NCBI GenBank assembly: GCA_016716065.1
Contig: JADJXA010000026.1
Location: 62,001 to 126,000 of the forward strand
Source of the DNA: Candidatus Leptovillus gracilis
GTDB taxonomy: Bacteria > Chloroflexota > Anaerolineae > Promineifilales > Promineifilaceae
Direction of reading: 5' to 3'
DNA: 64,000 bases
Made by a program: the position numbers and the translations under genes. The notes beneath the pieces are model-generated. The model saw only the letters and a list, made by a program, of their open reading frames with translations. It was not told the DNA's origin and searched no databases. Of the stretch, positions 1 to 9,706 are shown one piece after another (the stretch's first letter is position 1; every line of letters begins with the position of its first letter).

Positions 1-2
1 CC

Positions 3-938
3 CGAAAACATCACATCCCGGTTGCGGTATTGGGGTTGGCGACTTATCCTTGGCCAACCATTAACGGGGTCGCGGTCTCGAAATCTGAAAGATGGGAGGC
101 CAAACGGTATGATGACTTTTGGAAGATATATCGTTTGGCTCATGTTTACTTAACAGGCAAGCCGCCCCCATTGGAGCAAAGCACCCATTCCCAGTCGGGC
201 TTATTGGGGGACCTGTTTCTCTTACGCAGTGTGCCAGAACTGCAACAAAATATCGAAACACTCCCTGAAAAAGTGCATCTGGTTGGCGGCTGCTTGTGGG
301 AATCGCCTATTTCACCAGATAAACCTTTACTGGACTGGATAAACAACGTAACCACGTCTCAGAAACCCATTATCTATGTGCAGCATAACAATCGCTGGTC
401 AAATCCTTTCAGCCAGAATGGGGTGACGATGAATGGCATACCCGATTTTTGGCCCGTTTTCCTAGAGGCGCTAGGGCAGCTGCCTGTTGCGGTGGCCATG
501 TCAACCAATGATCTTGAAATAATACAGAGCAATTTACCAGACAATTTTTTTGTGGGCCAGCATATCCCACACCAGGCCATTCTTCCTTACGCAGACGGCG
601 TGATCACCAATGGGACGACAAGTATTATGCTTAACGCCTTGTCGTATGGGCTGCCCATGGTGATCATTGCTGCGGCAAGCGAAAGTTATGATGTGGCTAA
701 AGTGTGTCAGCAGGCAGAGATTGCCCATTGTATACCGGCCAATGAAGTGACCCCGGCAAATCTTAAAGAGGGCATCCGGGCGATGCTTTATGAGGGCAAC
801 CTCAGGCAAAATGCACAGTGTGTGCAGCAAGCGTTGGCGCGCTATAAGGGCGCGGCGCAAGCGGCTACTTTGTTAGAGACCTTGGCGATGAAACGATCCC
901 CTGTATTGCGACAAATGGAACCATTACTGTCGCCGTGA
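3..938 (+). CDS. Glycosyltransferase-like protein, 5' end outside window
   Basis: The reading frame is open from base 3, before the first possible start codon (TTG at 30), so the gene is truncated by the window edge. The visible part resembles the C-terminal half of GT-B, UDP-glucuronosyltransferase/MGT-type glycosyltransferases. It has an approach strand (IIYVQHNN), then a region reading HQAILPYADGVITNGTTS followed by LNALSYGLPMVIIA. This matches the usual acceptor/donor pattern in which a glycine/threonine-rich turn follows the predicted nucleotide-sugar site. Such enzymes transfer a sugar to a small molecule or peptide in the cytoplasm. It sits about 100 bp upstream of the peptide-export operon and reads the same way, so it may decorate the exported product, but that is inference. 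Family call from motif memory only; substrate unknown. Confidence 0.6.
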   Translation, partial: RKHHIPVAVLGLATYPWPTINGVAVSKSERWEAKRYDDFWKIYRLAHVYLTGKPPPLEQSTHSQSGLLGDLFLLRSVPELQQNIETLPEKVHLVGGCLWESPISPDKPLLDWINNVTTSQKPIIYVQHNNRWSNPFSQNGVTMNGIPDFWPVFLEALGQLPVAVAMSTNDLEIIQSNLPDNFFVGQHIPHQAILPYADGVITNGTTSIMLNALSYGLPMVIIAAASESYDVAKVCQQAEIAHCIPANEVTPANLKEGIRAMLYEGNLRQNAQCVQQALARYKGAAQAATLLETLAMKRSPVLRQMEPLLSP

Positions 939-1040
939 ATGACATAGAGTGAAAGTCATAGGTGAAATGTAACTACCCCCATATGGTGTTTGACCTGGAT
1001 TGAAGCTAGACTCGAAGTGAAATTTTGGCGGGAAGGCATC

Positions 1041-2204
1041 ATGATTGCAGCATATGTTAACGCACCAATTTACCAACACACACCAGCTACCTATGATTGG
1101 CAATATGACCGGCTGCCTTTACCCTCAGAACATCATGTGGCGGCCTGGCAGGGGTATCAGGCGGAAGCGGTGCGGGGTACCGCTTGGGAAGCGCTGCGGT
1201 CCCGGTTGGTGCAGTTGCAATTTCCCATTCACCAGGGCATCAGCCAAACGGCCGTCTACCACGCCGCGACCAAACAAGGGGTAGATACCACCGGCTGGAC
1301 CGAAGCGAGCGGCCTGTTGCTTGAACAACCGGACGCCCTCCAGTTACACATTCACCAAAGCATCGCCGGCGACGTGCCAGCGCTCATCACGGCCACCCGC
1401 GCCGATTTTTGCGCCCTGGTGCAAGCTCTGACCAAACGCAACGAGCCATCCCCCATCCCCGATTCCATGGGCGCTTGCATGGTCGCCGGATACAACAACT
1501 GGGATCGCGTTCGTGCCTATCGCCGCCAATGGCTGACGGCCGATCCCCGGCGCACGCCCGAAGATTGGCCGCACGCCTTCCAGGAACTCATCCCCCAAAA
1601 GCATCTTTATCAGGATCGTTTCATCATCCTTGGCCAGGGGCCTTACAGCAACGTGGCCGCTGCTTCGCTAGGGTTGGATGCAGACGAATGGCGCTCCCTT
1701 TCCTTGACTATACGGCTTGAGCATGAGTGTGCGCACTACTTCACCAAACGAGTTTTTGGCGTTATTCGCCAACACCTGCACGACGAGTTGTTGGCCGACT
1801 ATGCGGGCATCGTCGCCGCCATCGGGCATTACCGGGCCGATTGGGCGCTGCGTTTTATGGGTTTGGAAGAATACCCAGCTTACCGTGCAGGGGGGCGGCT
1901 GGAAAATTACCTGGATTCATCGCTGCGGCCGGAACCGGCATTTTCCCAGATCATGAATACGTTTGTCACGGCCGTCTACAATCTGGAACGATTCGACCGC
2001 GCGTTAACGGGACGGGATCGGGACATGGTCGGCCGGGGCGCTTTACTCTGCGCGCTGGCCGGCATGAACCTGGCCGATCTGGCCGCCGCCGCCGATGAAC
2101 GCCTGGCGGAGAATGTATGCGCCTGGAAAGAAGCCATCTTGTCGGCAGCCAGACGCATAGAGGCGATGAACAACGAGACGCCGCTGCCCCAGGTTGTGAT
2201 GTGA
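1041..2204 (+). CDS. HEXXH-containing protein of the NHLP export cluster
   Basis: A 387-residue protein whose exact family I do not recognise. The start at 1041 is preferred over an upstream in-frame TTG-type start at 990 because a purine-rich ribosome site (GGGAAGG) lies just before it. Near residues 228-232 it reads HECAH, a HEXXH zinc-metalloprotease signature, and about ten residues further comes a second acidic/histidine stretch (LHDELLADYAG) that could supply the third metal ligand. No signal peptide or membrane segment is visible. It ends 10 bp before the HlyD-like adaptor gene, so it is almost certainly in the same transcript as the exporter. A role in maturing or degrading a leader peptide, or as an immunity or quality-control protease, is plausible. 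Only the motif and the context support this. Confidence 0.55.
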   Translation: MIAAYVNAPIYQHTPATYDWQYDRLPLPSEHHVAAWQGYQAEAVRGTAWEALRSRLVQLQFPIHQGISQTAVYHAATKQGVDTTGWTEASGLLLEQPDALQLHIHQSIAGDVPALITATRADFCALVQALTKRNEPSPIPDSMGACMVAGYNNWDRVRAYRRQWLTADPRRTPEDWPHAFQELIPQKHLYQDRFIILGQGPYSNVAAASLGLDADEWRSLSLTIRLEHECAHYFTKRVFGVIRQHLHDELLADYAGIVAAIGHYRADWALRFMGLEEYPAYRAGGRLENYLDSSLRPEPAFSQIMNTFVTAVYNLERFDRALTGRDRDMVGRGALLCALAGMNLADLAAAADERLAENVCAWKEAILSAARRIEAMNNETPLPQVVM

Positions 2205-2214
2205 GGAGAACCCC

Positions 2215-3003
2215 ATGACTTCTTCGATTTTTCGCAAAGTTTCCCTTGACCGTCTTTCATCCCCGGAGCAGCTTGATCTGCTCATGCAAGTGACCAGCCC
2301 CCGTAGCTGGCTCGCCTTTCTGGCGCTGGCGCTGCTGGTGGCGACGGCCGTTTATTGGGCTATCTTCGGCCAAATCTCCTTGCAACAAACGGCGACGGCC
2401 GCCTTGATCCCCACAGGAGGCATCAAAAATGTCATTGTGGCTGAAAACGGGCAGCTTTTTGCCTGGCACGTCACCGCCGGGGAAAGCGTCGCCGAAAACC
2501 AGATCGTGGCCGAGATTCTGCCCCTGGGGAAAAACGCGCCTGTGCCGGTACGCAGTTTGCACAACGGCCGTATCTTGCAGCTTAACACAGTCGTAGGCCA
2601 ACTACTGCGCAGCGGCGATTCCCTGGCCAGCCTGCAATCCGCCGGGGCAGATGAGAACCTGGAAGCCGTCTTTTACCTGTCACCGGCCGCCGCCCGCCAA
2701 CTCCGGGTCGGTATGCCGGTGACGGTCGAGCCTGTCACCACCACCAATGTTGACGCTTTGTTCGGTGTGGTAACGGCCGTTAGCCAATACCCCGTCTCCA
2801 CGCAGCAAATAACCCACTTGCTGGGCAGCGAGGCGCTTGCCCGCAACCTGGCGCTGCCGGACAACCCGATTGAGGTGCGTGTGTTACTCGAGACGGATAC
2901 GGCCGTTGCCCAACTATCACCCGGACTCATCGGCACATTGGCTTCCGCCACCATCCAGGTCGGCGCGCAGCGCCCCATTGAATTGGTGCTGCCCCTTCGT
3001 TAG
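2215..3003 (+). CDS. NHLP-type peptide export adaptor (HlyD-like secretion protein)
   Basis: A 262-residue membrane-fusion/adaptor protein. A single N-terminal membrane helix (about residues 32-52, AFLALALLVATAVYWAIFG) is followed by a short barrel-sandwich (lipoyl-like) domain around residues 60-130 and a beta-rich C-terminal domain. This is the compact layout of the secretion protein of nitrile-hydratase-leader-peptide (NHLP) bacteriocin systems rather than of full-length HlyD, since the long coiled coil is missing. The start ATG follows a strong GAGGAGA ribosome site. It lies between the HEXXH protein and two ABC subunits, the gene order expected of the family. It would couple the transporter to export of a ribosomally made, modified peptide. 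Confidence 0.8.
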   Translation: MTSSIFRKVSLDRLSSPEQLDLLMQVTSPRSWLAFLALALLVATAVYWAIFGQISLQQTATAALIPTGGIKNVIVAENGQLFAWHVTAGESVAENQIVAEILPLGKNAPVPVRSLHNGRILQLNTVVGQLLRSGDSLASLQSAGADENLEAVFYLSPAAARQLRVGMPVTVEPVTTTNVDALFGVVTAVSQYPVSTQQITHLLGSEALARNLALPDNPIEVRVLLETDTAVAQLSPGLIGTLASATIQVGAQRPIELVLPLR

Positions 3004-3058
3004 CCCCGGCTTGATATAGATCGTGCGCAAGCGAACAAGCCCAAAGGTAAGTGATTCC

Positions 3059-5332
3059 ATGACCGAAAACCGGATCGAGAGAGCAAAAAAGGCGTGGCCA
3101 GAACTGAAAAACTACCTGCTTGGGCGGCATCGCGCCAAAACGCCCACAGTGTTGCAGATGGAAATGGTCGAATGTGGCGCAGCCGCTTTGGGCAGCATCC
3201 TCGCCTATCATGGCAGCCACATCCCCCTGGAAGAGCTGCGCGCGGCTTGCGGCGTGAACCGAGATGGCAGCAAAGCCAGCAACATGGTCAAAGCGGCGCG
3301 CACTTATGGCCTGACAGCCAAAGGGTATCGGCAAGAGCCGGCCGATTTGCGTAATGTGCCCTTGCCCGCCATCATCCATTGGAACTTCAACCATTTTGTC
3401 GTCCTCGAAGGCTTTTACAAGGATAAGGTTTACCTGAACGATCCGGCGACCGGCCCGCGCACGGTGTCGGCCCAGGAGCTGGACGAAGCGTTTACCGGCG
3501 TGGTCCTGACCTTTAGCAGAGGCGAGAATTTCCAACCGCAGGGCAAAAAGCCCAGCCTGACGGCCGCTTTGCTGCCTCGGTTAGCCGGTGTGGAAACGGC
3601 CTTGACCTTCATTGTGCTGATTAGTCTGGTTCTGGTCATCCCTGGCCTGATGATCCCCGCCTTCTCCCAGGTTTTTGTGGATTATTACCTGGTGGGCGGC
3701 CGCACGGAATGGATGGTTCCTTTGTTGGGCGGAATGGCGTTAACGGCCGTGTTGCGTTCCGTCCTCACCTGGATGCAGCAGCGTTATTTACTGCGCCTGG
3801 AAACACGGCTGGCTTTATCCAATGCCAGCCGTCTCACCTGGCACATCTTGCGCCTGCCCATTGAATTCTTCAGCCAGCGCGGCGCAGGTGACATCAGCGC
3901 CCGTATCGAACAAAACGACCGCGTCGCCGAACTCCTCTCCGGCGAATTGGCGACCACCCTGCTCAACGTTGTGTTGATCTTCTTCTATGCCATCCTCATG
4001 TTCCATTACAGCGTCACACTGACTCTCATCGGCATTGGGATGGCCGCCCTCAACTTCCTGGCGCTGAGGCTGGTGGCGCGCCATCGCAAAGATGTCAACC
4101 AACGCCTGGTTCAGGAACATGGCAAGTTGCTCTCCACCACCTTCAACAGTCTGTCCCAAATCGAGACGATCAAATCAACCGGGCGCGAGGCAGATTCTTT
4201 CACCACCTGGTCTGGGTATCAAGCCAAAGTTTTCAACGCCAACCAGGAGCTAGGGGCCACCACCCAAATCATCAACGTTGTCCCCTTCTTGCTCACCCAG
4301 ATCACTACTGTTGTGATTCTCATCGTTGGCGCGTCGCTGATCCTTAATGGGCAAATGAGCATCGGCATCCTGATCGCCTTTCAAACGTTGATGTCCAGCT
4401 TTTTGACGCCCGTCAACCAGGTCGTGCAGTTGGGCACGCAGTTGCAAGAAGTAGATGGCATTGTCCGCCGCCTGAGCGATGTGACCAATTACGAGCCAGA
4501 CCCGCGCGTAGATTTGGCGGATAGCGCTTTGTTGGAAGATGCCGACCACCCTCTGCAAAAATTGATAGGGCAGATCGAAATCCGTAACCTGACATTTGGC
4601 TACAGCCGGCTGGCCGCCCCCTTAATTCAGAATTTCAACCTCTCTTTGCAGCCAGGGATGCGCGTGGCCCTGGTTGGCGGCAGTGGCAGTGGCAAATCTA
4701 CCATTGCTCGCGTGGTGGCTGGCCTGTACCGCCCCTGGGATGGACAAATTCTCTTTGACGGCCGTGAACGCGAAGAATTTCCGCGTGTCGTGATCAGCCA
4801 CTCGCTGCGCATTGTCGATCAGGACATCTTCCTCTTTGAAGGGACCATCCGCGACAATCTCACCATGTGGGATCGGCAAATACCGGAGGAGACGATCATC
4901 CGCGCCACCAAAGATGCCCATATCCATGATGAAATCACCAGCCAGGCCGCCGGGTACGATCACATTGTCGAAGAAGAAGGACGCAACTTTAGTGGCGGGC
5001 AGCGGCAGCGCCTAGAAATCGCGCGGGCGCTGACCAGCGATCCATCCATCTTGATTCTCGATGAAGCCACCAGCGCCCTCGATCCCATCACCGAGAAACT
5101 GATTGATGGCAACCTGCGTCGTCGCGGCTGCACTTGCCTGATTGTCGCCCATCGTCTGAGTACCATCCGCGACTGTGACGAGATTATTGTCTTGAACAAC
5201 GGCCAGGTAGTCGAACGCGGCACACACGAAGAACTGTGGCGTCGTGGCGGGGAATATGCCCGCCTCATTAAAGCCGAAACGCCCGAATCAGAGCGGCTGC
5301 TTGACTCAATATTGGAGAAGTTGTACGTATGA
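3059..5332 (+). CDS. NHLP-type peptidase/permease/ATPase ABC exporter
   Basis: A 757-residue bacteriocin-exporter ABC protein. The start at 3059 follows AAAGGTAAG, and a GTG at 3023 is in frame but lacks a ribosome site. Domains in order: a C39 peptidase (about residues 25-150) with catalytic Cys39 in MVECGAAALG, His112 in NHFVVLEG and Asp in NDPATG; a six-helix ABC membrane domain (about 175-480); and a nucleotide-binding domain with Walker A GGSGSGKST near residue 540, signature FSGGQRQRLEIARA and Walker B ILILDEATSA. All key residues are intact, so it should both cut a leader peptide after a double-glycine-type site and export the core. It is paired with the next ABC gene, which overlaps it by four bases. 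Confidence 0.88.
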   Translation: MTENRIERAKKAWPELKNYLLGRHRAKTPTVLQMEMVECGAAALGSILAYHGSHIPLEELRAACGVNRDGSKASNMVKAARTYGLTAKGYRQEPADLRNVPLPAIIHWNFNHFVVLEGFYKDKVYLNDPATGPRTVSAQELDEAFTGVVLTFSRGENFQPQGKKPSLTAALLPRLAGVETALTFIVLISLVLVIPGLMIPAFSQVFVDYYLVGGRTEWMVPLLGGMALTAVLRSVLTWMQQRYLLRLETRLALSNASRLTWHILRLPIEFFSQRGAGDISARIEQNDRVAELLSGELATTLLNVVLIFFYAILMFHYSVTLTLIGIGMAALNFLALRLVARHRKDVNQRLVQEHGKLLSTTFNSLSQIETIKSTGREADSFTTWSGYQAKVFNANQELGATTQIINVVPFLLTQITTVVILIVGASLILNGQMSIGILIAFQTLMSSFLTPVNQVVQLGTQLQEVDGIVRRLSDVTNYEPDPRVDLADSALLEDADHPLQKLIGQIEIRNLTFGYSRLAAPLIQNFNLSLQPGMRVALVGGSGSGKSTIARVVAGLYRPWDGQILFDGREREEFPRVVISHSLRIVDQDIFLFEGTIRDNLTMWDRQIPEETIIRATKDAHIHDEITSQAAGYDHIVEEEGRNFSGGQRQRLEIARALTSDPSILILDEATSALDPITEKLIDGNLRRRGCTCLIVAHRLSTIRDCDEIIVLNNGQVVERGTHEELWRRGGEYARLIKAETPESERLLDSILEKLYV

Positions 5333-8304
5333 AAACGCGACAATTACCAGAGGGGGGTCAACCAGACGACCCGATAGTAGAACAATCAGAAGAGATGCCC
5401 GTGGAAGAGTTGTTCCTGCTGCATTTGCGCTATAAGGAAGCACAAATGATCGAAAGCGGCAGCAACAAGCCAATCCTCTTGGACGATCCTGCGCATTGTT
5501 GGGTTGTGTATACCGGGTGGGCCGACATGTTTGCCGTCTCATTGGAAAATGGCGGTGCAGCTGGGAGCAGAACGCATCTGTTTCGTGTGCAGGCGGGTCA
5601 GGCCATCTTCGGCATGGATTTGCGCGTGGAACAGCGCCAGGTCGGGCTGCTGTTGGTGGGAGGCAAACAGACCCGGCTGCTGCGCCTCTCGACCGAGCGG
5701 CTGTATCGCCTGTCTCAAGATCATGATTTCCGGCAGCCGGTGACTACGCTGCTCGATAACTGGGTACGACAACTCTCGGCCTGCCTTTTGGACAGCCTGC
5801 CGCCCAAAGATTGCCATCGCCTGGAGGCGGGTCCGGCAATTTACATCGAAGAGGCCAGCAATGTCTGTGCGCGGCGCGGCGTGTTGTGGGTGCGGCACGA
5901 TTATGGACATTCCCGATTTATTGGCGCGAATCAACTGCCGCTGCTCAATGGCAAAGTACGCTGGCCTATTTCGGAACGCGCCTGGATTCAAACGGCCGAA
6001 AACAGCCAGATCGATCTCGTTGACACCCACACATTCCTGGCGCAAACCGTTCCCTGGCCGCATCTGGCGGATTTTCACCGTCACATGTTGCAAAATATCG
6101 CCCAATGGCTGGAACACACCCGGCAGCAGGAGCTAGATCGCCTGCGCAGCAAACAGGTGTCCGATCAATCCATCATCAACGAGGCGTTGACCCGTCTGGC
6201 TGGCCCTTTTATGTCGCCGACTGCGCCGTTAACGGCCGTGACCACTGAAGACAACCCCCTGCTGCAAGCCTGCCAGATGATTGGGCAGCGGTTGGGCATG
6301 AAGATCATTGCGCCTCCGAAAAAAGCGCAGCAAAACAAGACCCTTTCCCTGGCGGATATCGTCCGCGCTTCGCGTGTGCAGACGCGCCAGGTGGTTTTGA
6401 AGGGCGCTTGGTGGCAGCAAGATAATGGCCCATTGCTGGGGTTCTGGGAAGAAACAGGGCAGCCCATTGTCCTCATGCCCCACAAACAGGGCTACCAACT
6501 GCATGATCCCGGTGCGCGGCAGCAACAAACGATAACCGCCGAAGTCGCCGAAACCATGCGGCCGTTTGCCTACATGTTTTACCGCTCCCTACCCAACAAA
6601 CCGGTGGGCGCCTGGGAACTGATCAAGTTTGGCCTGGCGGGAGACACAATGGATCTGCGCCTTATTCTGTTTGCAGGTGTAAGCGTGGGCGTATTGGGTA
6701 TGCTCATCCCCATCACCACCGCCATCATTTTCGACCAGATCATCCCCCAGGCCGGCCGTTTGCAGCTCTTCCAGCTTGGCTTCTCGTTAATCATCATCGT
6801 CTTGGCTATGGCCTTGTTTCAGGTCGTGCAAAATCTGGCCCTGCTCCGGCTGCAAGAGCGCATGGGCGCTGATTTAGAAGCGGCTATCTGGCAGCGGGTT
6901 CTCAGCCTGCCCGTCTCCTTTTTCCGCGGCTATACGTCTGGCGATTTGGGCAACCGTGTTTTAGGCATTCGCCGCATCCAACAAATTCTCTCCGGCACGG
7001 TGATGAGCGCCATGTTGGCCGGTATTTTCTCGGTGTTCAGTTTCTTCTTGCTCTTTTATTACCACAGCCGCCTGGCCTGGACGGCAACCGGGTTGATGGC
7101 GATTTCGGTCGCGGTGATGGTTTGGGCCGGGTATCGCCAGATGGGGTATTACCGTCAGCTGGTTCACCGGCAGGGCAAACTGTCGGGCATTCTCTTGCAG
7201 GCGATTGAAGGGATCGCCAAGTTTCGCGCCGCTGCCGCCGAGGGGCGCGTTTTTGCCACCTGGGCGGCAGAATTCAGCCAGGCCCGGCAGCTTAGTTACC
7301 AGGCGCGTGACGTTTCTAATAATTTGAACGTGTTTAACGCCGGTTATCAAGTCGTCACGGCCATGGCGATCTTTGCCGTCGTTATTTTGTCCGGGCGAGA
7401 AGAGTTAACCATCGGTCAATTCCTGGCGTTCAACACGGCGTTTATTCAATTTATGACGGCCGTCCTCACTCTAAGTGGCGCCTTTTTGACCATCCTCAAC
7501 ATCATTCCCATGTACGAACGCGCGCGCCCGGTGTTGCAAGCCATGCCAGAAGTTGACGCCCTCAAAGAGCATCCAGGCGAATTGGTCGGCAGCATTGAAG
7601 TGTCCCACGTCTCTTTCCGTTACAGCCAAGATGGCCCGATGATCCTCAAGGATGTGTCGTTGGAGATCAAATCGGGCGAATTTGTGGCGTTGGTCGGCGC
7701 TTCTGGTTCGGGCAAGTCTACTCTATTTCGTCTGCTGCTGGGCTTTGAGCAGCCCTTGTCTGGCAGCATCTATTACGACGGCCGTGACCTGAACAATCTG
7801 GATGTCCGCGAAGTACGGCGGCAAATGGGGGTTATCTTGCAAAATGGCAAATTGATGGCCGGTGATCTTTTCACAAACATTGTCGGCTCCTTGCCATTGA
7901 CTGTGGAAGACGCCTGGCGCGCGGCCGTCATGGCCGGGTTGACTGAAGATATTCAGAAAATGCCGATGGGCTTGCACACCATCATCGGCAATGGCGGTGG
8001 CACGTTGTCTGGCGGGCAGCGGCAGCGTCTGCTCATCGCCCGCGCTATAGTCAACCGGCCGCGCATCTTGTTCTTTGATGAGGCGACCAGCGCCCTGGAC
8101 AACCACACCCAGGCTGTGGTCAGCCGCAGTCTGGAAGACCTGCAAGCGACGCGGGTGGTCATCGCCCACCGACTTAGCACCATCAAGGGGGCGGACAAGA
8201 TTTTTGTGTTGCAAAACGGCCGTATTGTCCAACAAGGAACCTACGTCGAACTGATGAATGTGGAAGGACTATTTGCCGATCTGGCAAAACGGCAAATGGT
8301 TTAA
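5329..8304 (+). CDS. NHLP-type export ABC permease/ATPase with N-terminal regulatory domain
   Basis: A 991-residue protein starting at an ATGA overlap with the preceding exporter gene, so the two are translationally coupled. The first about 440 residues replace the peptidase of the partner. They begin with a beta-rich, cyclic-nucleotide-binding/cupin-like segment (about 30-140), with a second C39-like but catalytically unconvincing region further on (about 330-410). A six-helix ABC membrane domain follows (about 440-720). The nucleotide-binding domain has Walker A GASGSGKST near residue 789, signature LSGGQRQRLLIARA and Walker B ILFFDEATSA. This matches the large permease/ATPase subunit of NHLP systems, expected to heterodimerise with the peptidase-bearing subunit. 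Family assignment is firm; the role of the N-terminal domain is inferred. Confidence 0.87.
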   Translation: MKTRQLPEGGQPDDPIVEQSEEMPVEELFLLHLRYKEAQMIESGSNKPILLDDPAHCWVVYTGWADMFAVSLENGGAAGSRTHLFRVQAGQAIFGMDLRVEQRQVGLLLVGGKQTRLLRLSTERLYRLSQDHDFRQPVTTLLDNWVRQLSACLLDSLPPKDCHRLEAGPAIYIEEASNVCARRGVLWVRHDYGHSRFIGANQLPLLNGKVRWPISERAWIQTAENSQIDLVDTHTFLAQTVPWPHLADFHRHMLQNIAQWLEHTRQQELDRLRSKQVSDQSIINEALTRLAGPFMSPTAPLTAVTTEDNPLLQACQMIGQRLGMKIIAPPKKAQQNKTLSLADIVRASRVQTRQVVLKGAWWQQDNGPLLGFWEETGQPIVLMPHKQGYQLHDPGARQQQTITAEVAETMRPFAYMFYRSLPNKPVGAWELIKFGLAGDTMDLRLILFAGVSVGVLGMLIPITTAIIFDQIIPQAGRLQLFQLGFSLIIIVLAMALFQVVQNLALLRLQERMGADLEAAIWQRVLSLPVSFFRGYTSGDLGNRVLGIRRIQQILSGTVMSAMLAGIFSVFSFFLLFYYHSRLAWTATGLMAISVAVMVWAGYRQMGYYRQLVHRQGKLSGILLQAIEGIAKFRAAAAEGRVFATWAAEFSQARQLSYQARDVSNNLNVFNAGYQVVTAMAIFAVVILSGREELTIGQFLAFNTAFIQFMTAVLTLSGAFLTILNIIPMYERARPVLQAMPEVDALKEHPGELVGSIEVSHVSFRYSQDGPMILKDVSLEIKSGEFVALVGASGSGKSTLFRLLLGFEQPLSGSIYYDGRDLNNLDVREVRRQMGVILQNGKLMAGDLFTNIVGSLPLTVEDAWRAAVMAGLTEDIQKMPMGLHTIIGNGGGTLSGGQRQRLLIARAIVNRPRILFFDEATSALDNHTQAVVSRSLEDLQATRVVIAHRLSTIKGADKIFVLQNGRIVQQGTYVELMNVEGLFADLAKRQMV

Positions 8305-8531
8305 TGTACCTGCCATTTCAGCACTGCCCAGATTTGTTCAAGGGAGACTTCATGAGTGGTCTAACCCACCACCACCAATGAAAACCCTGTGAGCGCAAGC
8401 GTCTCGCCTGCCGGGGCGGACAGGACGTCCGCGCTCCCATTTTCACAAGAGGCGCGAGTCTGCGCAGCGAAGGATAGAAATTAGTAACCCAGGTTTTGTT
8501 AACCTGGGCTACATTTACGAAGGAGTGTGAG
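8305..8531. other. Intergenic region with two hairpins
   Basis: A 227-bp gap after the exporter operon. A GCGGAC/GTCCGC inverted repeat at 8416-8432 lies in a GC-rich stretch that looks like a dispersed intergenic element or terminator stem without a T-run. A second, perfect 8-bp hairpin (CCCAGGTT/AACCTGGG, 8488-8508) sits just upstream of the next gene and could act in its 5' leader. No ORF of note. Confidence 0.45.
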
Positions 8532-9656
8532 ATGGACGAACATGTGCAAAAGCAACTGGCTCTCATTCGCAAAAAATTCTTAACCCCTGTTATCGGGGCC
8601 ATGTTATATGCTTCTCTAGTCTGGCTCACCACGATCTTCCCCCTGGCAACCGCTGGAGATGTCAATATTCGCCCTGGTATTGTTGTGCCTATTTTCTTTG
8701 GCTTTGCTTTCGGGCCGAAGGTCGGGTTTTTCACCGGCATGGTCGGTAACTTCCTGGGAGACCTGTTTTCTGGCGTCGTCTCCTTTCCGTTACCTGAGGT
8801 TTTCGATAATCCCTGGATCAATTTCGCCGCCGGAACCTACCTGCCCTGGCAGCTAGGAAACGGGCTGATGGGCATGGTCCCCGGCTTTGCCCGGCGACGG
8901 ATAGTCCGCTTCAATACCTTAAAGGATTATGGAACTGCGCTGCTCATTGCTATCGTTGGCATTGTTGTCGGCATGGGGGTCGCGTCAATCTTGACCGTTG
9001 CCGTGGGCATTGCCGATGCGTATTTTGTCTTTACCCAATACTTCATCCCGGCCGTGTGGAGCAACATCTACAACGTCATCCTCTTGCTGCCTGTTCTGCT
9101 CTACAATTTTGAATATTTGGACTTCACCGCCTTCAAAGCGCTGCGCTCCAAATTCATCCGACGACTGCTGTTTGTTATTCTGGGTGCGGCCGGCTTGCCA
9201 ATTATTTTGCTTGGCCTCTTTTTGCTCCAGCCTGATGCAATCAGCGGGAATAATGATCAAGGGCTAATCCTGTTTAAACTGCTTTTTACCATTATTCTGA
9301 CGATGCTTTTTGTTATCGTCAATGCTAGCATGGTGGCTCAACGTTTGTCTGGCGCCATTGTCAACCTCAGCGATGCAGCCCAACTCATGGAGACCGATCA
9401 ATTGTCCGCCTACCACATTCGCGCGCTCAAAGAAACACCCGGCAATGATGAAATCAGCCAGCTGTGCCGCATCTTCGGGCAAATGGCGCAAGAAACGAGT
9501 ATGCGCCAGGAAAATATGAAACGACAAATCCGGCAGTTGCACATCAAAATTGATAAAAACAAAACGGCTAATGAAGTTGCCAGCATTGTGGAGACAGACT
9601 ATTTTCAACAGTTAGAAAGAAAGGTGGATGAATTGCGCGTAAGCATAAGGCTTTAA
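8532..9656 (+). CDS. ECF transporter S-component-like membrane protein with C-terminal coiled coil
   Basis: A 374-residue membrane protein. The ATG at 8532 follows GAAGGAGTG and is preferred over an in-frame upstream start at 8496 that lies inside a hairpin. The N-terminal about 200 residues have five to six hydrophobic helices with the pattern of substrate-binding S components of ECF vitamin transporters (RPGIVVPIFFGFAFGPKVGFFTGMVGNFLGD). Two more helices follow (about 210-280), then a HAMP-like linker and a charged helical tail (about 290-374) likely to form a coiled coil. Ordinary S components are about 180 residues, so the tail is unusual and suggests a sensory or signalling version. It stands alone, with no ECF ATPase nearby. 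Confidence 0.6.
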   Translation: MDEHVQKQLALIRKKFLTPVIGAMLYASLVWLTTIFPLATAGDVNIRPGIVVPIFFGFAFGPKVGFFTGMVGNFLGDLFSGVVSFPLPEVFDNPWINFAAGTYLPWQLGNGLMGMVPGFARRRIVRFNTLKDYGTALLIAIVGIVVGMGVASILTVAVGIADAYFVFTQYFIPAVWSNIYNVILLLPVLLYNFEYLDFTAFKALRSKFIRRLLFVILGAAGLPIILLGLFLLQPDAISGNNDQGLILFKLLFTIILTMLFVIVNASMVAQRLSGAIVNLSDAAQLMETDQLSAYHIRALKETPGNDEISQLCRIFGQMAQETSMRQENMKRQIRQLHIKIDKNKTANEVASIVETDYFQQLERKVDELRVSIRL

Positions 9657-9706
9657 CCGATAGTTGACAGGATCGGGGGTTTAGATCCCAGGGGTTCTCC
9701 CACAAT

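Noticed and set aside
939..1040. Possible NHLP precursor peptide before the HEXXH gene
   Set aside because: The 100-bp gap has no ORF with a leader and a Gly-Gly-type site.
990..1040. Upstream start for the HEXXH protein
   Set aside because: No ribosome site and no conserved-looking sequence before ATG 1041.
9620..9706. tRNA-Leu-like stretch overlapping the end of the membrane protein gene
   Set aside because: Words such as GGTGGATGAATTG, CGCG and a GGTTTAGATCC-like T-loop resemble tRNA-Leu, but the T-stem and acceptor stem do not pair and bases are missing. At most a decayed remnant.
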